A stretch of 64,000 nt of DNA. It comes from Flavobacteriales bacterium (GTDB lineage Bacteria; Bacteroidota; Bacteroidia; Flavobacteriales; Schleiferiaceae). Positions 52,015 to 61,307 of the stretch are shown here, piece after piece. Position 1 is the stretch's first letter. Each line of letters starts with the position of its first letter. Location: assembly GCA_017795025.1 (NCBI GenBank), contig CP051243.1, forward strand, positions 3,248,897 to 3,312,896. The letters run 5' to 3'. The notes beneath the pieces were generated by a model. The model did no database searches. It was not told the origin of the DNA and was given only the letters and a program-made list of their open reading frames with translations. The position numbers and the translations under genes are program-made.

Positions 52015-52839
52015 TTATGGCAGGCTTAGCCTGTATTCGAAAAGCTGATTATCGGTTTGAAGATAGAGGCGTGGATGGAAATAAAATATTTGTTTTGTTT
52101 GAGCTTGCGGACTGAGGAGGCTAAGTCGCTGAAAACTGCCTAAATCGATGAGCTCGAGCAATTGATTTTCGTAAAGCAGTAGCAGTCTTTGATTGAAATG
52201 CGAGATCGCAAGGGGAAGGTCCTTTAGCTTCAATTTTCTTTGCAAAGCTCCTTGAGCATCGAACACGAGAAGAAAGTAACTGCCTTTGCTTTTAAGTTGT
52301 ACCAAAACCCGATCGTAGCTGCTGCTTAGCTGGAGAACCTCTGATTCGGGGTCATTGAGAGCCTGACTAAAAATGGGACTGCTATTGATCACTCTACTTT
52401 CGAGTAGAGAATAGCGCTGAATTTGATCGGTATTTTGATTGTAAATCCAGATGCTACCTTCGGCTGCAGCAGTAATAAAGGCTGGGTCTTGGAAATTAAG
52501 GGATAGGTTGTATTCGCGTAGATTATTGAGGCGGTTATCAAGCACGCGCAATAAATTGGAAGAGCGGTAATAGATGAGGGGGTTAAGGGGGTTGAGTAGG
52601 TCGAGACTGGTTATATTGCCTTGAATGGGGTCGCTATAGCTCGCCACAAAGCTGCCTTTAGTATCGAGCTTCCGCAATTCATTATTCAGAATGATAAATC
52701 GATTACCAAACTGATCGAGGTGCAGCTCCTTTTCATTGACTTTTAGGGGGTGGCTTTTAACCAGCGTCAACTCCTGCGCCAGGCTAAAAAAGCTTAAGGC
52801 ACAAAGGAAGAAGCTTAAAAATGGCCGCCATCCTTTCAT
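52015..52839 (-). CDS. Hypothetical exported beta-propeller-like protein
   Basis: A 274-residue protein with a signal peptide (to about residue 21: FLSFFLCALSFFSLAQ) and repeated beta-strand blocks rich in Leu, Asn and Ser (FGNRFIILNNELRKLD, GSIWIYNQNTDQIQRYS, YFLLVFDAQGALQRKL, RLLLLYENQLLELIDL), the pattern of a propeller. No catalytic motif is seen. It overlaps the start of its upstream GH3-family gene by four bases (ATGA-type), so the two are translationally coupled. Function unknown. Confidence 0.7.
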   Translation of the reverse strand: MKGWRPFLSFFLCALSFFSLAQELTLVKSHPLKVNEKELHLDQFGNRFIILNNELRKLDTKGSFVASYSDPIQGNITSLDLLNPLNPLIYYRSSNLLRVLDNRLNNLREYNLSLNFQDPAFITAAAEGSIWIYNQNTDQIQRYSLLESRVINSSPIFSQALNDPESEVLQLSSSYDRVLVQLKSKGSYFLLVFDAQGALQRKLKLKDLPLAISHFNQRLLLLYENQLLELIDLGSFQRLSLLSPQAQTKQIFYFHPRLYLQTDNQLFEYRLSLP

Positions 52840-54347
52840 TGCAATTTTAATAGATCATCCATGTATTCTCGACTGTTGCTGAGTCGAGGAACTTTATTTT
52901 GTCCACCGAGCTTTCCTTTTTGCTTTAACCAATCGTAAAACAATCCTTTACGTGCCTCGATAATTTCTAAAGGCCCTAAGGCCATTCCCTTATGTCGTTT
53001 GGCTTCGTAATCGCTATTGAGTTCGCAAAGCCTTTGGTCTAGGGCTTCTCCGAATTGCTTAAGATCATCAGGCGCTCGATCAAATTCAATAAGCCATTGG
53101 TGAGCACCACTCTCTTTACGCTTCATAAAAATGGGTGCCACGGTATATTCGTGGATGCGCGTGCCATCGCGCTTACAAACATCACTGAGGGCTTTTTCGG
53201 CATTTTCGATGATGAGCTCTTCACCAAAAACATTTATAAAATGCTTGGTTCTTCCCGTAATATGAAAACGATAGGGCTTGATGGAGGTGAAACGTATGGT
53301 ATCACCAATTAGGTATCGCCATAATCCCGCATTGGTAGAAATCACTACCGCATAATTGGTATTCAGCTCTACATCTTCCAAGCCGATGGTTTTAGACTGG
53401 GTGCCATCGTATTGGTTCATAGGAATAAACTCATAGTAGATGCCATAATCGAGCATGAGCAACATTTCCCCTTCCTTTTTTAGGTCTTGAATTCCAAAGA
53501 ATCCTTCGGAGGCATTATAAGTCTCGAGGTAGTTTATTTCCTTACCAATAAGTTCCTCAAATTGGGCGCGGTAGGGTTCAAAGCTAACGCCACCGTGCAT
53601 ATACAATTCGAGATTTGGCCAAACATCTATAATGTGTTTTTTACCACTGATGGCCAGTACGCGCTCGAGCAATACCATCATCCAGGAGGGAACGCCGGCC
53701 AAAGAGGTAACATCCTCGCGCATGGAGGTGGTTGACATGGCCTCGATTTTCGCTTCCCATTCCGACATTAAGGAAATCTTATTGCTAGGGGTGCTGCGCA
53801 TTTCTACCCAAAAAGGTAAATTCTCGATAATGATTGCGGACACATCACCATAGTAGGAGTTAATGTCTTCATTGTCTTTAAAAGTGCTGCCCCCTAAACG
53901 CAAATTCATACCACTAAAGATGGTGGTTTCGGGGTAGAGGCTGCAATAGATACTTAGGAGATCTTTTCCGCCTTTAAAGTGGCAATCTTCAATATGTTCC
54001 TCGCTAACCGGTAAGAATTTACTTTTCGAATTAGTGGTGCCACTCGATTTGGCGAACCAGCGAATTTCGCCCGGCCACATAATATTCGATTTTCCTTCTC
54101 TTATACGGTCTACCTCTTTTTCAATATCCTCATATTGGTGAAGCGGTAAGCGATTTCGAAATTCTTCATCACTGCTAATGGAGGCAAAGTCATAACGCTT
54201 TCCCCATTCCGTGTTGGCTGCGGTGCTTAATAGATTTTGCAAAACTTCGGCCTGCACCTCGATGGGGTATTTCATGAATAACTCGAGCTGGTGATAGCGT
54301 TTTTTCATGCGCCAACTTAAAAATGAGTTTACCAAATCGAGCTTCAT
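52836..54347 (-). CDS. GH3-family acyl-adenylating enzyme
   Basis: A 503-residue protein of the GH3 auxin-responsive promoter family, whose plant members adenylate a carboxylic acid and join it to an amino acid. The P-loop SSGTTNSKSKFLPVS, LAGVPSWMMVLLER, LELYMHGGVSFEPYR, and the YNASEGFFG motif identify it. Bacterial members exist but their substrates are not known. It lies in a two-gene operon with a beta-propeller-like exported protein and is divergent from DUF2797, 32 bases away. Confidence 0.9.
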   Translation of the reverse strand: MKLDLVNSFLSWRMKKRYHQLELFMKYPIEVQAEVLQNLLSTAANTEWGKRYDFASISSDEEFRNRLPLHQYEDIEKEVDRIREGKSNIMWPGEIRWFAKSSGTTNSKSKFLPVSEEHIEDCHFKGGKDLLSIYCSLYPETTIFSGMNLRLGGSTFKDNEDINSYYGDVSAIIIENLPFWVEMRSTPSNKISLMSEWEAKIEAMSTTSMREDVTSLAGVPSWMMVLLERVLAISGKKHIIDVWPNLELYMHGGVSFEPYRAQFEELIGKEINYLETYNASEGFFGIQDLKKEGEMLLMLDYGIYYEFIPMNQYDGTQSKTIGLEDVELNTNYAVVISTNAGLWRYLIGDTIRFTSIKPYRFHITGRTKHFINVFGEELIIENAEKALSDVCKRDGTRIHEYTVAPIFMKRKESGAHQWLIEFDRAPDDLKQFGEALDQRLCELNSDYEAKRHKGMALGPLEIIEARKGLFYDWLKQKGKLGGQNKVPRLSNSREYMDDLLKLQ

Positions 54348-54356
54348 AAGAAGGTG

Positions 54357-54364
54357 TAGTTTTG
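54357..54364 (+). promoter_or_regulatory. -7 element TAGTTTTG, DUF2797 gene promoter
   Basis: Exact match followed by CCG, 15 bases before the ATG, so the leader is about 10 bases at most. Confidence 0.5.
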
Positions 54365-54379
54365 CCGTAGATTTATGCC

Positions 54380-55186
54380 ATGGAATATACGCTAACCCTC
54401 GAAAAAATGCCGGCTTGGCTCAATGACCAAGCTCAAGCACAATATCTGCTCAAGGCAGATCAGGATTTTATTCAAGTGCAACGTTTACTTGGTCGGCAAA
54501 TTACGATAGAATTCCTGAATGAGAAGTATTGCTCTAACTGCGGAAACCGCTTTGAGCAATTATATCGCATGGGTTTTTGTCAAAACTGTTTTTTCACCGC
54601 TCCGCAAGCGGGTGAGAGCATTATTCGGCCCGAGTTGAGTAGGGCGCATGAGGGGATTGAAGATCGCGATTTGGAATTTGAAAAGTCGTACCAATTACAG
54701 CCGCATTTAGTTTACTTAGCGAATAGCGGAGACCTTAAGGTTGGAGTTACCCGCGAAGCACAAAGGCCAACCCGTTGGATTGACCAGGGTGCTAGTGAAG
54801 CTCTAGTATTTGCTCAAACGGAGAATCGCTTTCAGGCTGGTCAAATAGAAGTAGCTTTAAAAGAATACATTGGCGATAAAACGCCCTGGCAGCGCATGCT
54901 GAAGAATGAAATTCCAGAGATTGACTTAAGGAAGGAAAAGGAGAACTTGAAGTCTAAATTAGAAGGCGATTTAAAGCAGTTTTATGTTGAGGATGATGAA
55001 GTTCAAAGCATTGAATACCCCGTGCAAGAATGGCCGAGCAAAGTAAAGTCCCTAAATCTCGATAAGGAACCTGGCTTGGAAGCCGTGTTAAAAGGAATTA
55101 GGGGTCAGTATTTGATTTTTGAAGGCGGGCGAGTCTTTAATGTGCGCGCCTATACCGGTTATCGTATTAAGCTTTCCTTCGCTTAA
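54380..55186 (+). CDS. DUF2797 family protein with zinc-ribbon-like motif
   Basis: A 268-residue cytoplasmic protein. The first part has a likely zinc site CSNCGNRF ... GFCQNCFF (residues about 51-73). The centre (VYLANSGDLKVGVTR and PTRWIDQGASEAL) is the DUF2797 hallmark, related to the GIY-YIG fold, with TPWQRMLKNE after it. The function is unknown. It stands alone from a -7 promoter and its end overlaps the next gene on the other strand by 20 bases. Confidence 0.85.
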   Translation: MEYTLTLEKMPAWLNDQAQAQYLLKADQDFIQVQRLLGRQITIEFLNEKYCSNCGNRFEQLYRMGFCQNCFFTAPQAGESIIRPELSRAHEGIEDRDLEFEKSYQLQPHLVYLANSGDLKVGVTREAQRPTRWIDQGASEALVFAQTENRFQAGQIEVALKEYIGDKTPWQRMLKNEIPEIDLRKEKENLKSKLEGDLKQFYVEDDEVQSIEYPVQEWPSKVKSLNLDKEPGLEAVLKGIRGQYLIFEGGRVFNVRAYTGYRIKLSFA

Positions 55187-56111
55187 GTCTTTTAAGTTCT
55201 TCGGGTTTTAGGATACTGAGCCCAGTTATAGCGGGCATGGCCCAATTAAAAAGCCAAACGGCGGTACTTGCTAGCGTAAAGCTGAGCGCATCCGTTTCAA
55301 AGAGTTCGAAAAAGTACAAGGCCAAAGTGCCTTTGATAAGGAAGTCGAGCCCCGTATAGCTAGGGACTAAAGCCGAAAGAAAGTAAAATAGCGGTATGCT
55401 CCAATAAAGATTCAGGCTTAGGATTTCAGGTTTAAAGGCTAGGAGGATTGCGGCCAGCTGAGTGGAGAAAATAAGAAAGCGCAGCCCATTGAGACTGAGA
55501 ATTTGCAGTTTTTGGGCGATGGTGGGTTTTCCCTTTATCAGGTAGTTTTTTAAGGGCCGTTTTAGAAATTTCTTTTCGTGCAATAGACTTAAGAGTTTTT
55601 CCAAGCGGAGGTAAATGAAGATACTCGCTAAAAAAATCAGGAAAGCGCTTAGGGGAAAATAGTAGGCAAGATTTTCCTTAAGAAAGATGTAAATGAGAAT
55701 GGGCAGGCTCACCAGAGCTTTAGAGAATAGCTTTGGGGCATGGGTCCAAAAGGTTAGGAACAAGGCTTTCTTGCGGTCGTTAGGGCGTTCCTGAATAATA
55801 TACCGCCCGGCTATTTCACCACTATTAAGGGGGGAGATAAAGGCCAGGCCATAGCATTTCAAATTATGGTTTAGTGCTTTTTTAAAGCTAATAGGGTGTA
55901 CCGTGGATTGCACTATTTGCCAAGCTCGCGCGTCTAAACTTAAATTGAGCATCCAAAGACCCAAAAAGAGGAGCAGATAAAGAGCAGAGGTTTGCTGCCA
56001 AGTCCATTGAATGGAATAGAAGTCGAGGATAATTAATTTGCGGTAAAGGAAGTAAATGGCCACGGCCACCAATCCCAGTTTGAGCAACCAAAAAAGGTAC
56101 TTCCTCACCAT
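55167..56111 (-). CDS. Multi-spanning membrane protein, flippase-like (UPF0104/LPG-synthase-TM type)
   Basis: A 314-residue inner-membrane protein with about eight hydrophobic segments. The pattern GLAFISPLNSGEIAGRYII and the C-terminal LVPSYTGLDFLIKGTLALYFFELF match in outline the transmembrane domain of lysylphosphatidylglycerol synthases and related UPF0104 proteins. The catalytic soluble domain of MprF is absent. The role may be lipid or polymer transfer across the membrane, but this is inference. Its start overlaps the queuosine-transporter gene by seven bases. Confidence 0.65.
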   Translation of the reverse strand: MVRKYLFWLLKLGLVAVAIYFLYRKLIILDFYSIQWTWQQTSALYLLLFLGLWMLNLSLDARAWQIVQSTVHPISFKKALNHNLKCYGLAFISPLNSGEIAGRYIIQERPNDRKKALFLTFWTHAPKLFSKALVSLPILIYIFLKENLAYYFPLSAFLIFLASIFIYLRLEKLLSLLHEKKFLKRPLKNYLIKGKPTIAQKLQILSLNGLRFLIFSTQLAAILLAFKPEILSLNLYWSIPLFYFLSALVPSYTGLDFLIKGTLALYFFELFETDALSFTLASTAVWLFNWAMPAITGLSILKPEELKRLKRRKA

Positions 56112-56800
56112 AGCTTAATTTCTTCACCTGCCTTGAGGTTAAAGTAGGAGCGCAGGCTGTATACAACAGGGTAAATAAGAAGGGTGTCGGTTGCGGCAAA
56201 GAGCGTTTTAAAGAGCCAGCCATCACCAATTAGGGGGAGCATTTCGGACAGGCTTAATTCACCTACAAATATAACCCCAACTACCAGGGTAGTATCTAAG
56301 AACTGCGAGAATATGGTGGAGAAGTTGTTACGAAGCCAAAGGTGTTTGCCCTTGGTTTTTCCTTTAATGAAATGGAAAATTCGCACATCCACAAACTGGG
56401 CGCTCAGGTAGGCCAACATGCTCGAAAAAATAACCTTTTTGGAGTTTTGGAAAACGATATCAAAGTTTTCGTTGCTTACTGGAGAGTTGTCTATCGCCGG
56501 GAAAATATGCCCGAGATATAGGATTAGTAAAACAAAAAGGGAAGCGAAAAACCCTGAGAATACTACAATATTGGTGTTTTTGCGCCCATAAATTTCACTC
56601 AGGATATCGGTGATTAAAAAGGTTAAAGGGTAAGGGATTACCCCAGCGGAGATAATGAAGGTTTTAAAGCCAAGATCGACAGAAACAAACTTGTTGGCCA
56701 CCAAATTACAGGTAATTAAGGCGGCAATAAATAAAGCCGCCAGAACCACAAAGGTGATTCCGGCGCGCTTCTGTTTTTTAGGATCTTGTAGGCTTATCAT
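56105..56800 (-). CDS. Queuosine precursor transporter (VUT/YhhQ family)
   Basis: A 231-residue membrane protein with about six segments. The signature IPYPLTFLITDILSEIYGRK, plus SAQFVDVRIFHFIK and the C-terminal NNFSTIFSQFLDTT, identify the VUT/YhhQ family, which imports queuosine precursors such as preQ0 or preQ1. The start overlaps the stop of sppA by one base. Queuosine biosynthesis genes are not in the window. Confidence 0.93.
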   Translation of the reverse strand: MISLQDPKKQKRAGITFVVLAALFIAALITCNLVANKFVSVDLGFKTFIISAGVIPYPLTFLITDILSEIYGRKNTNIVVFSGFFASLFVLLILYLGHIFPAIDNSPVSNENFDIVFQNSKKVIFSSMLAYLSAQFVDVRIFHFIKGKTKGKHLWLRNNFSTIFSQFLDTTLVVGVIFVGELSLSEMLPLIGDGWLFKTLFAATDTLLIYPVVYSLRSYFNLKAGEEIKLW

Positions 56801-58572
56801 TAGTCGATTTGCATATCATACTCTAGGCGCATTTGCAGGCCTTGACGTTTTTCGGCATTTTGAATAAGCTCCAGGTAGTAGGCGTACTCACCTAGTTCTT
56901 CTTTAATGCTCGCGCTTCCAAACCCTTTGTTTAATTCTTTAAGGAAAGCCTCAATTGGGTCTTCTTTTTCTGGATAGGAAACTACGCTGTAGTCTTCGCT
57001 AATACCTGCTTTTTCAGCGGCTAAGTTTACGGCTTCATCCAAACCCCCGATGATGTCTACCAGGCCTAAGTTTTTTGCGGCTAAACCGGTATACACTCGA
57101 CCCTGACCGATACTGTCTACATAGGCTACGTCTAGGTTACGACCTTCGGCTACCCTTTGCTTAAAGGTTCCATAAATTTTATCTACTTGGGCAATTAAGA
57201 TGCGACGTTCGGAGGGACTTAATTTCCGATCAATTCGACCTAAGTCCGAATGTTTGTTGGTATTTACAGATTCCACATTAATGCCTAGGGTTTCATGCAT
57301 TAGCTCTTCGGCGGTAAAGAATAATCCGAAGGCACCAATCGAGCCCGTTATGGTGTTTTCCTGCGCTAAAATGGTATCTGCAAAACAAGAAATATAGTAG
57401 CCACCGCTAGCCGCCAAGTCACCCATGGAGGCAATTACTGGCTTTTCCTGACGGGCTAAATCCATTTCTCGCCAAATAATCTCGGAAGCTAAAGCACTAC
57501 CACCAGGACTGTTTACGCGTAGTACTATGGCTTTTACCTTGTCATTTGTTCGCGCTTCACGGATGGCTCGGGCAATTCGTTCGGAGCCAATGGTGTATTC
57601 ATCGCCTTCTCCAGATTGGATTTCGCCCTGCGCCACGATTACGGCAACGCGATTTTCGTTGTAGCCGTAATTACCATTAAGATCTTTATTTCTGGCATAT
57701 CTCTTGGGGCTTAAAAAACGAATGGATTCCACATCGTCTACTGCCACGGCACGACTGAGCATAGAGTTTACCTGATCTTGGTAGGCAAGGCCATCAATTA
57801 GTCTTTTCTCGGCAGCCAATTTTGGATCGGTTAAAACTTCATCTGCCAAGCTGTTTAAATCGGCTACACTCAGACCACTTTTGGCCGAAAAGGCGTTTAG
57901 GTACTCCTTCCAAATAGAGCTAATAAGTTCGGTGAGTTGCATGCGGTTTGCGTCACTCATGCTATCTGAAAGAAAGGGCTCAACGGCACTTTTAAATTTG
58001 TTGCCCGTTGCTCGCAGTACCACGGGTTCCAATCCAATTTTTTCCAGTGCGGTACGGTAATAACTCACCGAGGCGCTCATTCCCGAAAATTCGATAAGGC
58101 CCTCTGGGTTGAGTAAAAAGCTATCAGCTACCGTAGCTAGGAAAAGACCCTTTTGCGTTAGAATCTCACTGTAACCATAAATAAATTTGCCTTCCGACTT
58201 AAAATCAAGGAGGGCTTCACGAATTTCTTCTAAACTGGCATGACCTGCCATGGGAATTCCCCCTTCGAGATAAACCCCTTCGATATTGGGGTCGTCTTTA
58301 GCCGCCTTGAGGGCGGAAATGATTTGGTCGATACCTACTGCCGACTCCATTTGCCCTGCTAGTGGATCGAAACTTTCGAAAGGATTGTTTTGCGACCGCT
58401 CTACAAACCGCGAATTGAGGTCGATTTTAAGAACAGAGTTTTCGGTAACCTCGAGATCCTTTTCTTCCATGGAAGCCACAGAGGCGATGGATGCGAAGAT
58501 GATGAAGATTAGAAAAATTAAAATACCGCCACCAATTATGGAAGCAAGTAACATTTTTAAGAATGATTTCAT
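56800..58572 (-). CDS. sppA: Signal peptide peptidase SppA, long (67K) type
   Basis: A 590-residue inner-membrane serine protease that degrades cleaved signal peptides. It has an N-terminal membrane segment (about 7-32) and two tandem S49 domains. The nucleophile is the Ser in GDLAASGGYYISC (second half) and the Lys partner is probably K141 in SEILTQKGLFLATVAD (first half). VNSPGGSALASE and GSIGAFG are typical. It heads a small operon with the queuosine-precursor transporter and the flippase-like protein. It is divergent from folK. Confidence 0.94.
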   Translation of the reverse strand: MKSFLKMLLASIIGGGILIFLIFIIFASIASVASMEEKDLEVTENSVLKIDLNSRFVERSQNNPFESFDPLAGQMESAVGIDQIISALKAAKDDPNIEGVYLEGGIPMAGHASLEEIREALLDFKSEGKFIYGYSEILTQKGLFLATVADSFLLNPEGLIEFSGMSASVSYYRTALEKIGLEPVVLRATGNKFKSAVEPFLSDSMSDANRMQLTELISSIWKEYLNAFSAKSGLSVADLNSLADEVLTDPKLAAEKRLIDGLAYQDQVNSMLSRAVAVDDVESIRFLSPKRYARNKDLNGNYGYNENRVAVIVAQGEIQSGEGDEYTIGSERIARAIREARTNDKVKAIVLRVNSPGGSALASEIIWREMDLARQEKPVIASMGDLAASGGYYISCFADTILAQENTITGSIGAFGLFFTAEELMHETLGINVESVNTNKHSDLGRIDRKLSPSERRILIAQVDKIYGTFKQRVAEGRNLDVAYVDSIGQGRVYTGLAAKNLGLVDIIGGLDEAVNLAAEKAGISEDYSVVSYPEKEDPIEAFLKELNKGFGSASIKEELGEYAYYLELIQNAEKRQGLQMRLEYDMQID

Positions 58573-58582
58573 TTTTGAAAAT

Positions 58583-58590
58583 TAGTTTTG
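58583..58590 (+). promoter_or_regulatory. -7 element TAGTTTTG, folK promoter
   Basis: Exact match followed by CG, 33 bases before the folK TTG start. A weaker minus-strand element for sppA (TAATTTTC) shares the TA step. Confidence 0.5.
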
Positions 58591-58623
58591 CGTTGCCTAA
58601 GCAATATTAAGTAATACTGAAGT

Positions 58624-59124
58624 TTGTCAAAAGTTGTTCATGGCATTTACCTCTTAGCAGGAGGGAATCTTGGTAATCCACCGGAAACCTTCCGTCATGC
58701 GAGGGAAATGTTAAACCCTTTGGTAAGGGTTAGTAGCGTTTCGTCCTTATATATTACACCGCCTTGGAAAATGGACAGTAAAAATATGTTCTATAATCAG
58801 GTATGGCAGGTGGAGACGGGCTTGAGTCCTCGGCAGCTTTTGGAATTAATTTTAAAAGTGGAAGAGGAATTAGGTCGAATAAGAGGGAAGAGTTCGGTTT
58901 ATGAGGACCGGACATTGGACATTGACATTCTATTGTTTGGGGATCAATGTATTGCGGAGAATGACTTGCTGGTGCCTCATAAACATTTGCATCAGCGGGC
59001 CTTTGCTTTGCTGCCTTTATTGGAATTGAATCCTTATCTGGAAAGTCCTGTAAGTCTTAGACCTTATAAGGAGTACTTAAACGATTTAGGTGAGGAATCG
59101 AAAATGATTAAGAAACGTGAGTAA
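58624..59124 (+). CDS. folK: 2-amino-4-hydroxy-6-hydroxymethyldihydropteridine pyrophosphokinase
   Basis: A 166-residue enzyme that transfers pyrophosphate from ATP to the pterin in folate synthesis. Signatures: YLLAGGNLGNPPETF at the N-terminus and YEDRTLDIDILLFGDQ with the metal-binding acids. An in-frame TGA three bases before the TTG at 58624, and the absence of an in-frame ATG before the conserved part, make TTG the start. It overlaps the second deoxynucleoside kinase by eight bases. Confidence 0.95.
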   Translation: MSKVVHGIYLLAGGNLGNPPETFRHAREMLNPLVRVSSVSSLYITPPWKMDSKNMFYNQVWQVETGLSPRQLLELILKVEEELGRIRGKSSVYEDRTLDIDILLFGDQCIAENDLLVPHKHLHQRAFALLPLLELNPYLESPVSLRPYKEYLNDLGEESKMIKKRE

Positions 59125-59722
59125 TTTAAAATACATCGCTATTGAGGGTAATATAGGTGCAGGGAAAACCACCTTAGCCAAAATATTATCGAAACGCTTA
59201 AAGGCACGATTGGTCTTAGAGGAGTTTGCGGATAACCCCTTTTTAGCTAAGTTTTACGAAGAGCCGGAACGCTATGCTTTCTCGGTAGAGATGGCTTTTT
59301 TAGCCGATCGGTATCATCAGCTATCCGAATTACCCAGTAGTGGAGATTTGTTTCAGTCCTATGTGATAGCTGATTATGCTCCCTTTAAAAGCTTGATTTT
59401 CGCTCAGAACAATTTAAGTGAGGCGGAATTTAGATTGTACCGACAATTTTGGCAAATGGCCTTTCAAAATGTACCTAAACCCGACCTCCTCATTTACCTT
59501 CAAAGGACCAATACCAGTTTGCTGAGTAATATCCATTCTCGAGGTCGAGATTTCGAACAAAATTTGAAGGAGCCTTATTTAATGAAGTTAACCGAACGTT
59601 ATAGCTTTTATTTAAATCATTTTTGGGAGGGTAGAGTTTTAAGAATTGATGCCGACGCAAAGGATTTTTTACACTCCGAAACCGACGTCCAGTGGCTGAT
59701 TGATGAGATTGAGGTGCTTTAG
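59117..59722 (+). CDS. Deoxynucleoside kinase (second copy)
   Basis: A 201-residue kinase with P-loop EGNIGAGKTT, ADRYHQLSEL, ADYAPFKSLIFA (the Asp replacing the DRS-type motif site), and RGRDFEQNLKEPYL. The start is a GTG inside the folK end, with an eight-base overlap, so translation is coupled. The close linkage of folate and deoxynucleotide genes is consistent with nucleotide supply. It is clearly different in sequence from the one at 51345-51959. Confidence 0.9.
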   Translation: MSNLKYIAIEGNIGAGKTTLAKILSKRLKARLVLEEFADNPFLAKFYEEPERYAFSVEMAFLADRYHQLSELPSSGDLFQSYVIADYAPFKSLIFAQNNLSEAEFRLYRQFWQMAFQNVPKPDLLIYLQRTNTSLLSNIHSRGRDFEQNLKEPYLMKLTERYSFYLNHFWEGRVLRIDADAKDFLHSETDVQWLIDEIEVL

Positions 59723-59800
59723 TGATAATTTACATTGAAAATGAGAGATATTAATTTTTCAGTGAGCATTCATTTTTATTTGTTGTTACTCGCTTTTTAG

Positions 59801-59808
59801 TACTTTTG
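59801..59808 (+). promoter_or_regulatory. -7 element TACTTTTG, OmpA-family gene promoter
   Basis: Exact match. A TTTG at 59779-59782 stands 18 bases upstream as a candidate -33 element. Confidence 0.6.
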
Positions 59809-59855
59809 TCCTCGTAATTGTATGAACGCAACTACTTAACCTTTTATAATTTCAT

Positions 59856-61256
59856 ATGAAAAGATTAGGATTACTTTTCGGATGTTTCTTAGTAATGGGT
59901 AGCCTAAATGCACAGGACGATGTACGTTTATCTGAGGCTCACCCAAGTAACTTTAAAAACTGGTCATTAGGACTTAATGTTGGTGCTACTGCTTCTTTAG
60001 GCGATGCTGCCAGTTATTTCTTTGGAGAAGATGTTAATGCTCCTTCTGGTGTGGGTGGTTTTGAAATCGGTCTACGCGGAAATCTAAATTATTGGTTCAG
60101 CCCAATGATTGGTTTAGCAGGTTCTGCTGGTTATCACTCGACTTCTGGTACTGATAATAACTATTACTTTACAGGAGACTATATCGATGCTGACTTAAGC
60201 TTGAATTTTAACTTAAGCAATATGTTCCTTTATGGAAAGGATTACATGCGGAAGCATGCACTATTATTTAGCATTGGATTAGGTGCTACCTCAATTGACG
60301 CCGAGGGTTTTGATGAGCAAGGTAATTTAGTAAATACCTTGGGTAAAGGAGGTCGATCTTTTACTACCGTTATGCCATTGCAGCTTACTTACAAGTATCA
60401 ATTGAATAATACTTGGGATTTGGATATCCTTTATAAGCATACTTTGGCAAATTATGATGTTGCTGATGCACGCAGCATTGGGGTAACCGCTGATTTCTTT
60501 GGTTACTTTGGTGTTGGTGCTGCTTACAATTTTGGAAGCGACGAAAAGACTTCTATCGTTTATTACAGTCCTTTCGAAGGTGTCTTTGCCGACATGACTG
60601 AAATTAAGAATAACTACGACAAGCTAGTTGGTGATGACGATGGTGACGGGGTAAGCAACTTCTTTGATCAGGATAACAGTACTCCAGCCGACGTAAACGT
60701 TGGTCCAAATGGTGCTCCTCTTGATGTTGATGGTGATGGAATTCCAGATTACCTTGATGCCGATCCATTTACCGCTAAGGGTGCTAAAGTAGACGACCAA
60801 GGTCGTATGGTAGATTCTGATGGTGATGGTGTAGGTGATTATATGGATAAAGAGCCTAATACACCTGCTGGATCATTAGTTAACTTCCAAGGAGTATCTG
60901 TTTCTAAAGCCGGAAGCGGTGGCGGAGGCGTAGGTGCTTACCTTCCTTCAGTATTCTTTAGCTTTAATAGTGTTACGGTAACTGACGCTAACTACTTCCG
61001 TTTAGCTGCTGTTGCCAACACTTTGAAATCTAATCCTGATGTAAATGTGGTATTAACGGGTTACACCGATGCTTCAGGTCCTGAAGATTACAATAAGACT
61101 TTAGGTCAGCGTCGTGCTGATGAGGTTAAGCAGGAGCTAGTGCAGGTATTCGGAATAGATGCCTCTCGTATTGAGACTACTTCTTCTGGTGAAAGCAACC
61201 CTTTGGCCAATGGCCGCAACAATATCAACCGTCGTGTTGATGTAAGTGTGAAGTAA
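59856..61256 (+). CDS. OmpA-family outer-membrane protein with type 3 thrombospondin repeats
   Basis: A 466-residue protein with a signal peptide (to about 19), an N-terminal barrel (about 30-230; NVGATASLGDAASYFFG, GYFGVGAAYNFGS), a calcium-binding thrombospondin type 3 region (about 265-345) with repeats such as DDDGDGVSNFFDQD, DVDGDGIPDYLDAD and DSDGDGVGDYMDKE, and a C-terminal OmpA domain (about 365-466). The peptidoglycan-binding residues are in VVLTGYTDASGPEDYNKTLGQRRADEVKQEL. It anchors the outer membrane to the wall. It is strongly expressed in relatives. Confidence 0.95.
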   Translation: MKRLGLLFGCFLVMGSLNAQDDVRLSEAHPSNFKNWSLGLNVGATASLGDAASYFFGEDVNAPSGVGGFEIGLRGNLNYWFSPMIGLAGSAGYHSTSGTDNNYYFTGDYIDADLSLNFNLSNMFLYGKDYMRKHALLFSIGLGATSIDAEGFDEQGNLVNTLGKGGRSFTTVMPLQLTYKYQLNNTWDLDILYKHTLANYDVADARSIGVTADFFGYFGVGAAYNFGSDEKTSIVYYSPFEGVFADMTEIKNNYDKLVGDDDGDGVSNFFDQDNSTPADVNVGPNGAPLDVDGDGIPDYLDADPFTAKGAKVDDQGRMVDSDGDGVGDYMDKEPNTPAGSLVNFQGVSVSKAGSGGGGVGAYLPSVFFSFNSVTVTDANYFRLAAVANTLKSNPDVNVVLTGYTDASGPEDYNKTLGQRRADEVKQELVQVFGIDASRIETTSSGESNPLANGRNNINRRVDVSVK

Positions 61257-61273
61257 ATCCTACTTAGTATATA

Positions 61274-61307
61274 AGAAAAAGGCCACCTATTTAGGTGGCT
61301 TTTTTTA
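61274..61307. terminator. Bidirectional hairpin terminator between OmpA-family and TrmH genes
   Basis: AAAAAGGCCACCT, ATTT, AGGTGGCTTTTTTT; ends the plus-strand gene and, on the reverse, the minus-strand methyltransferase. Confidence 0.85.
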
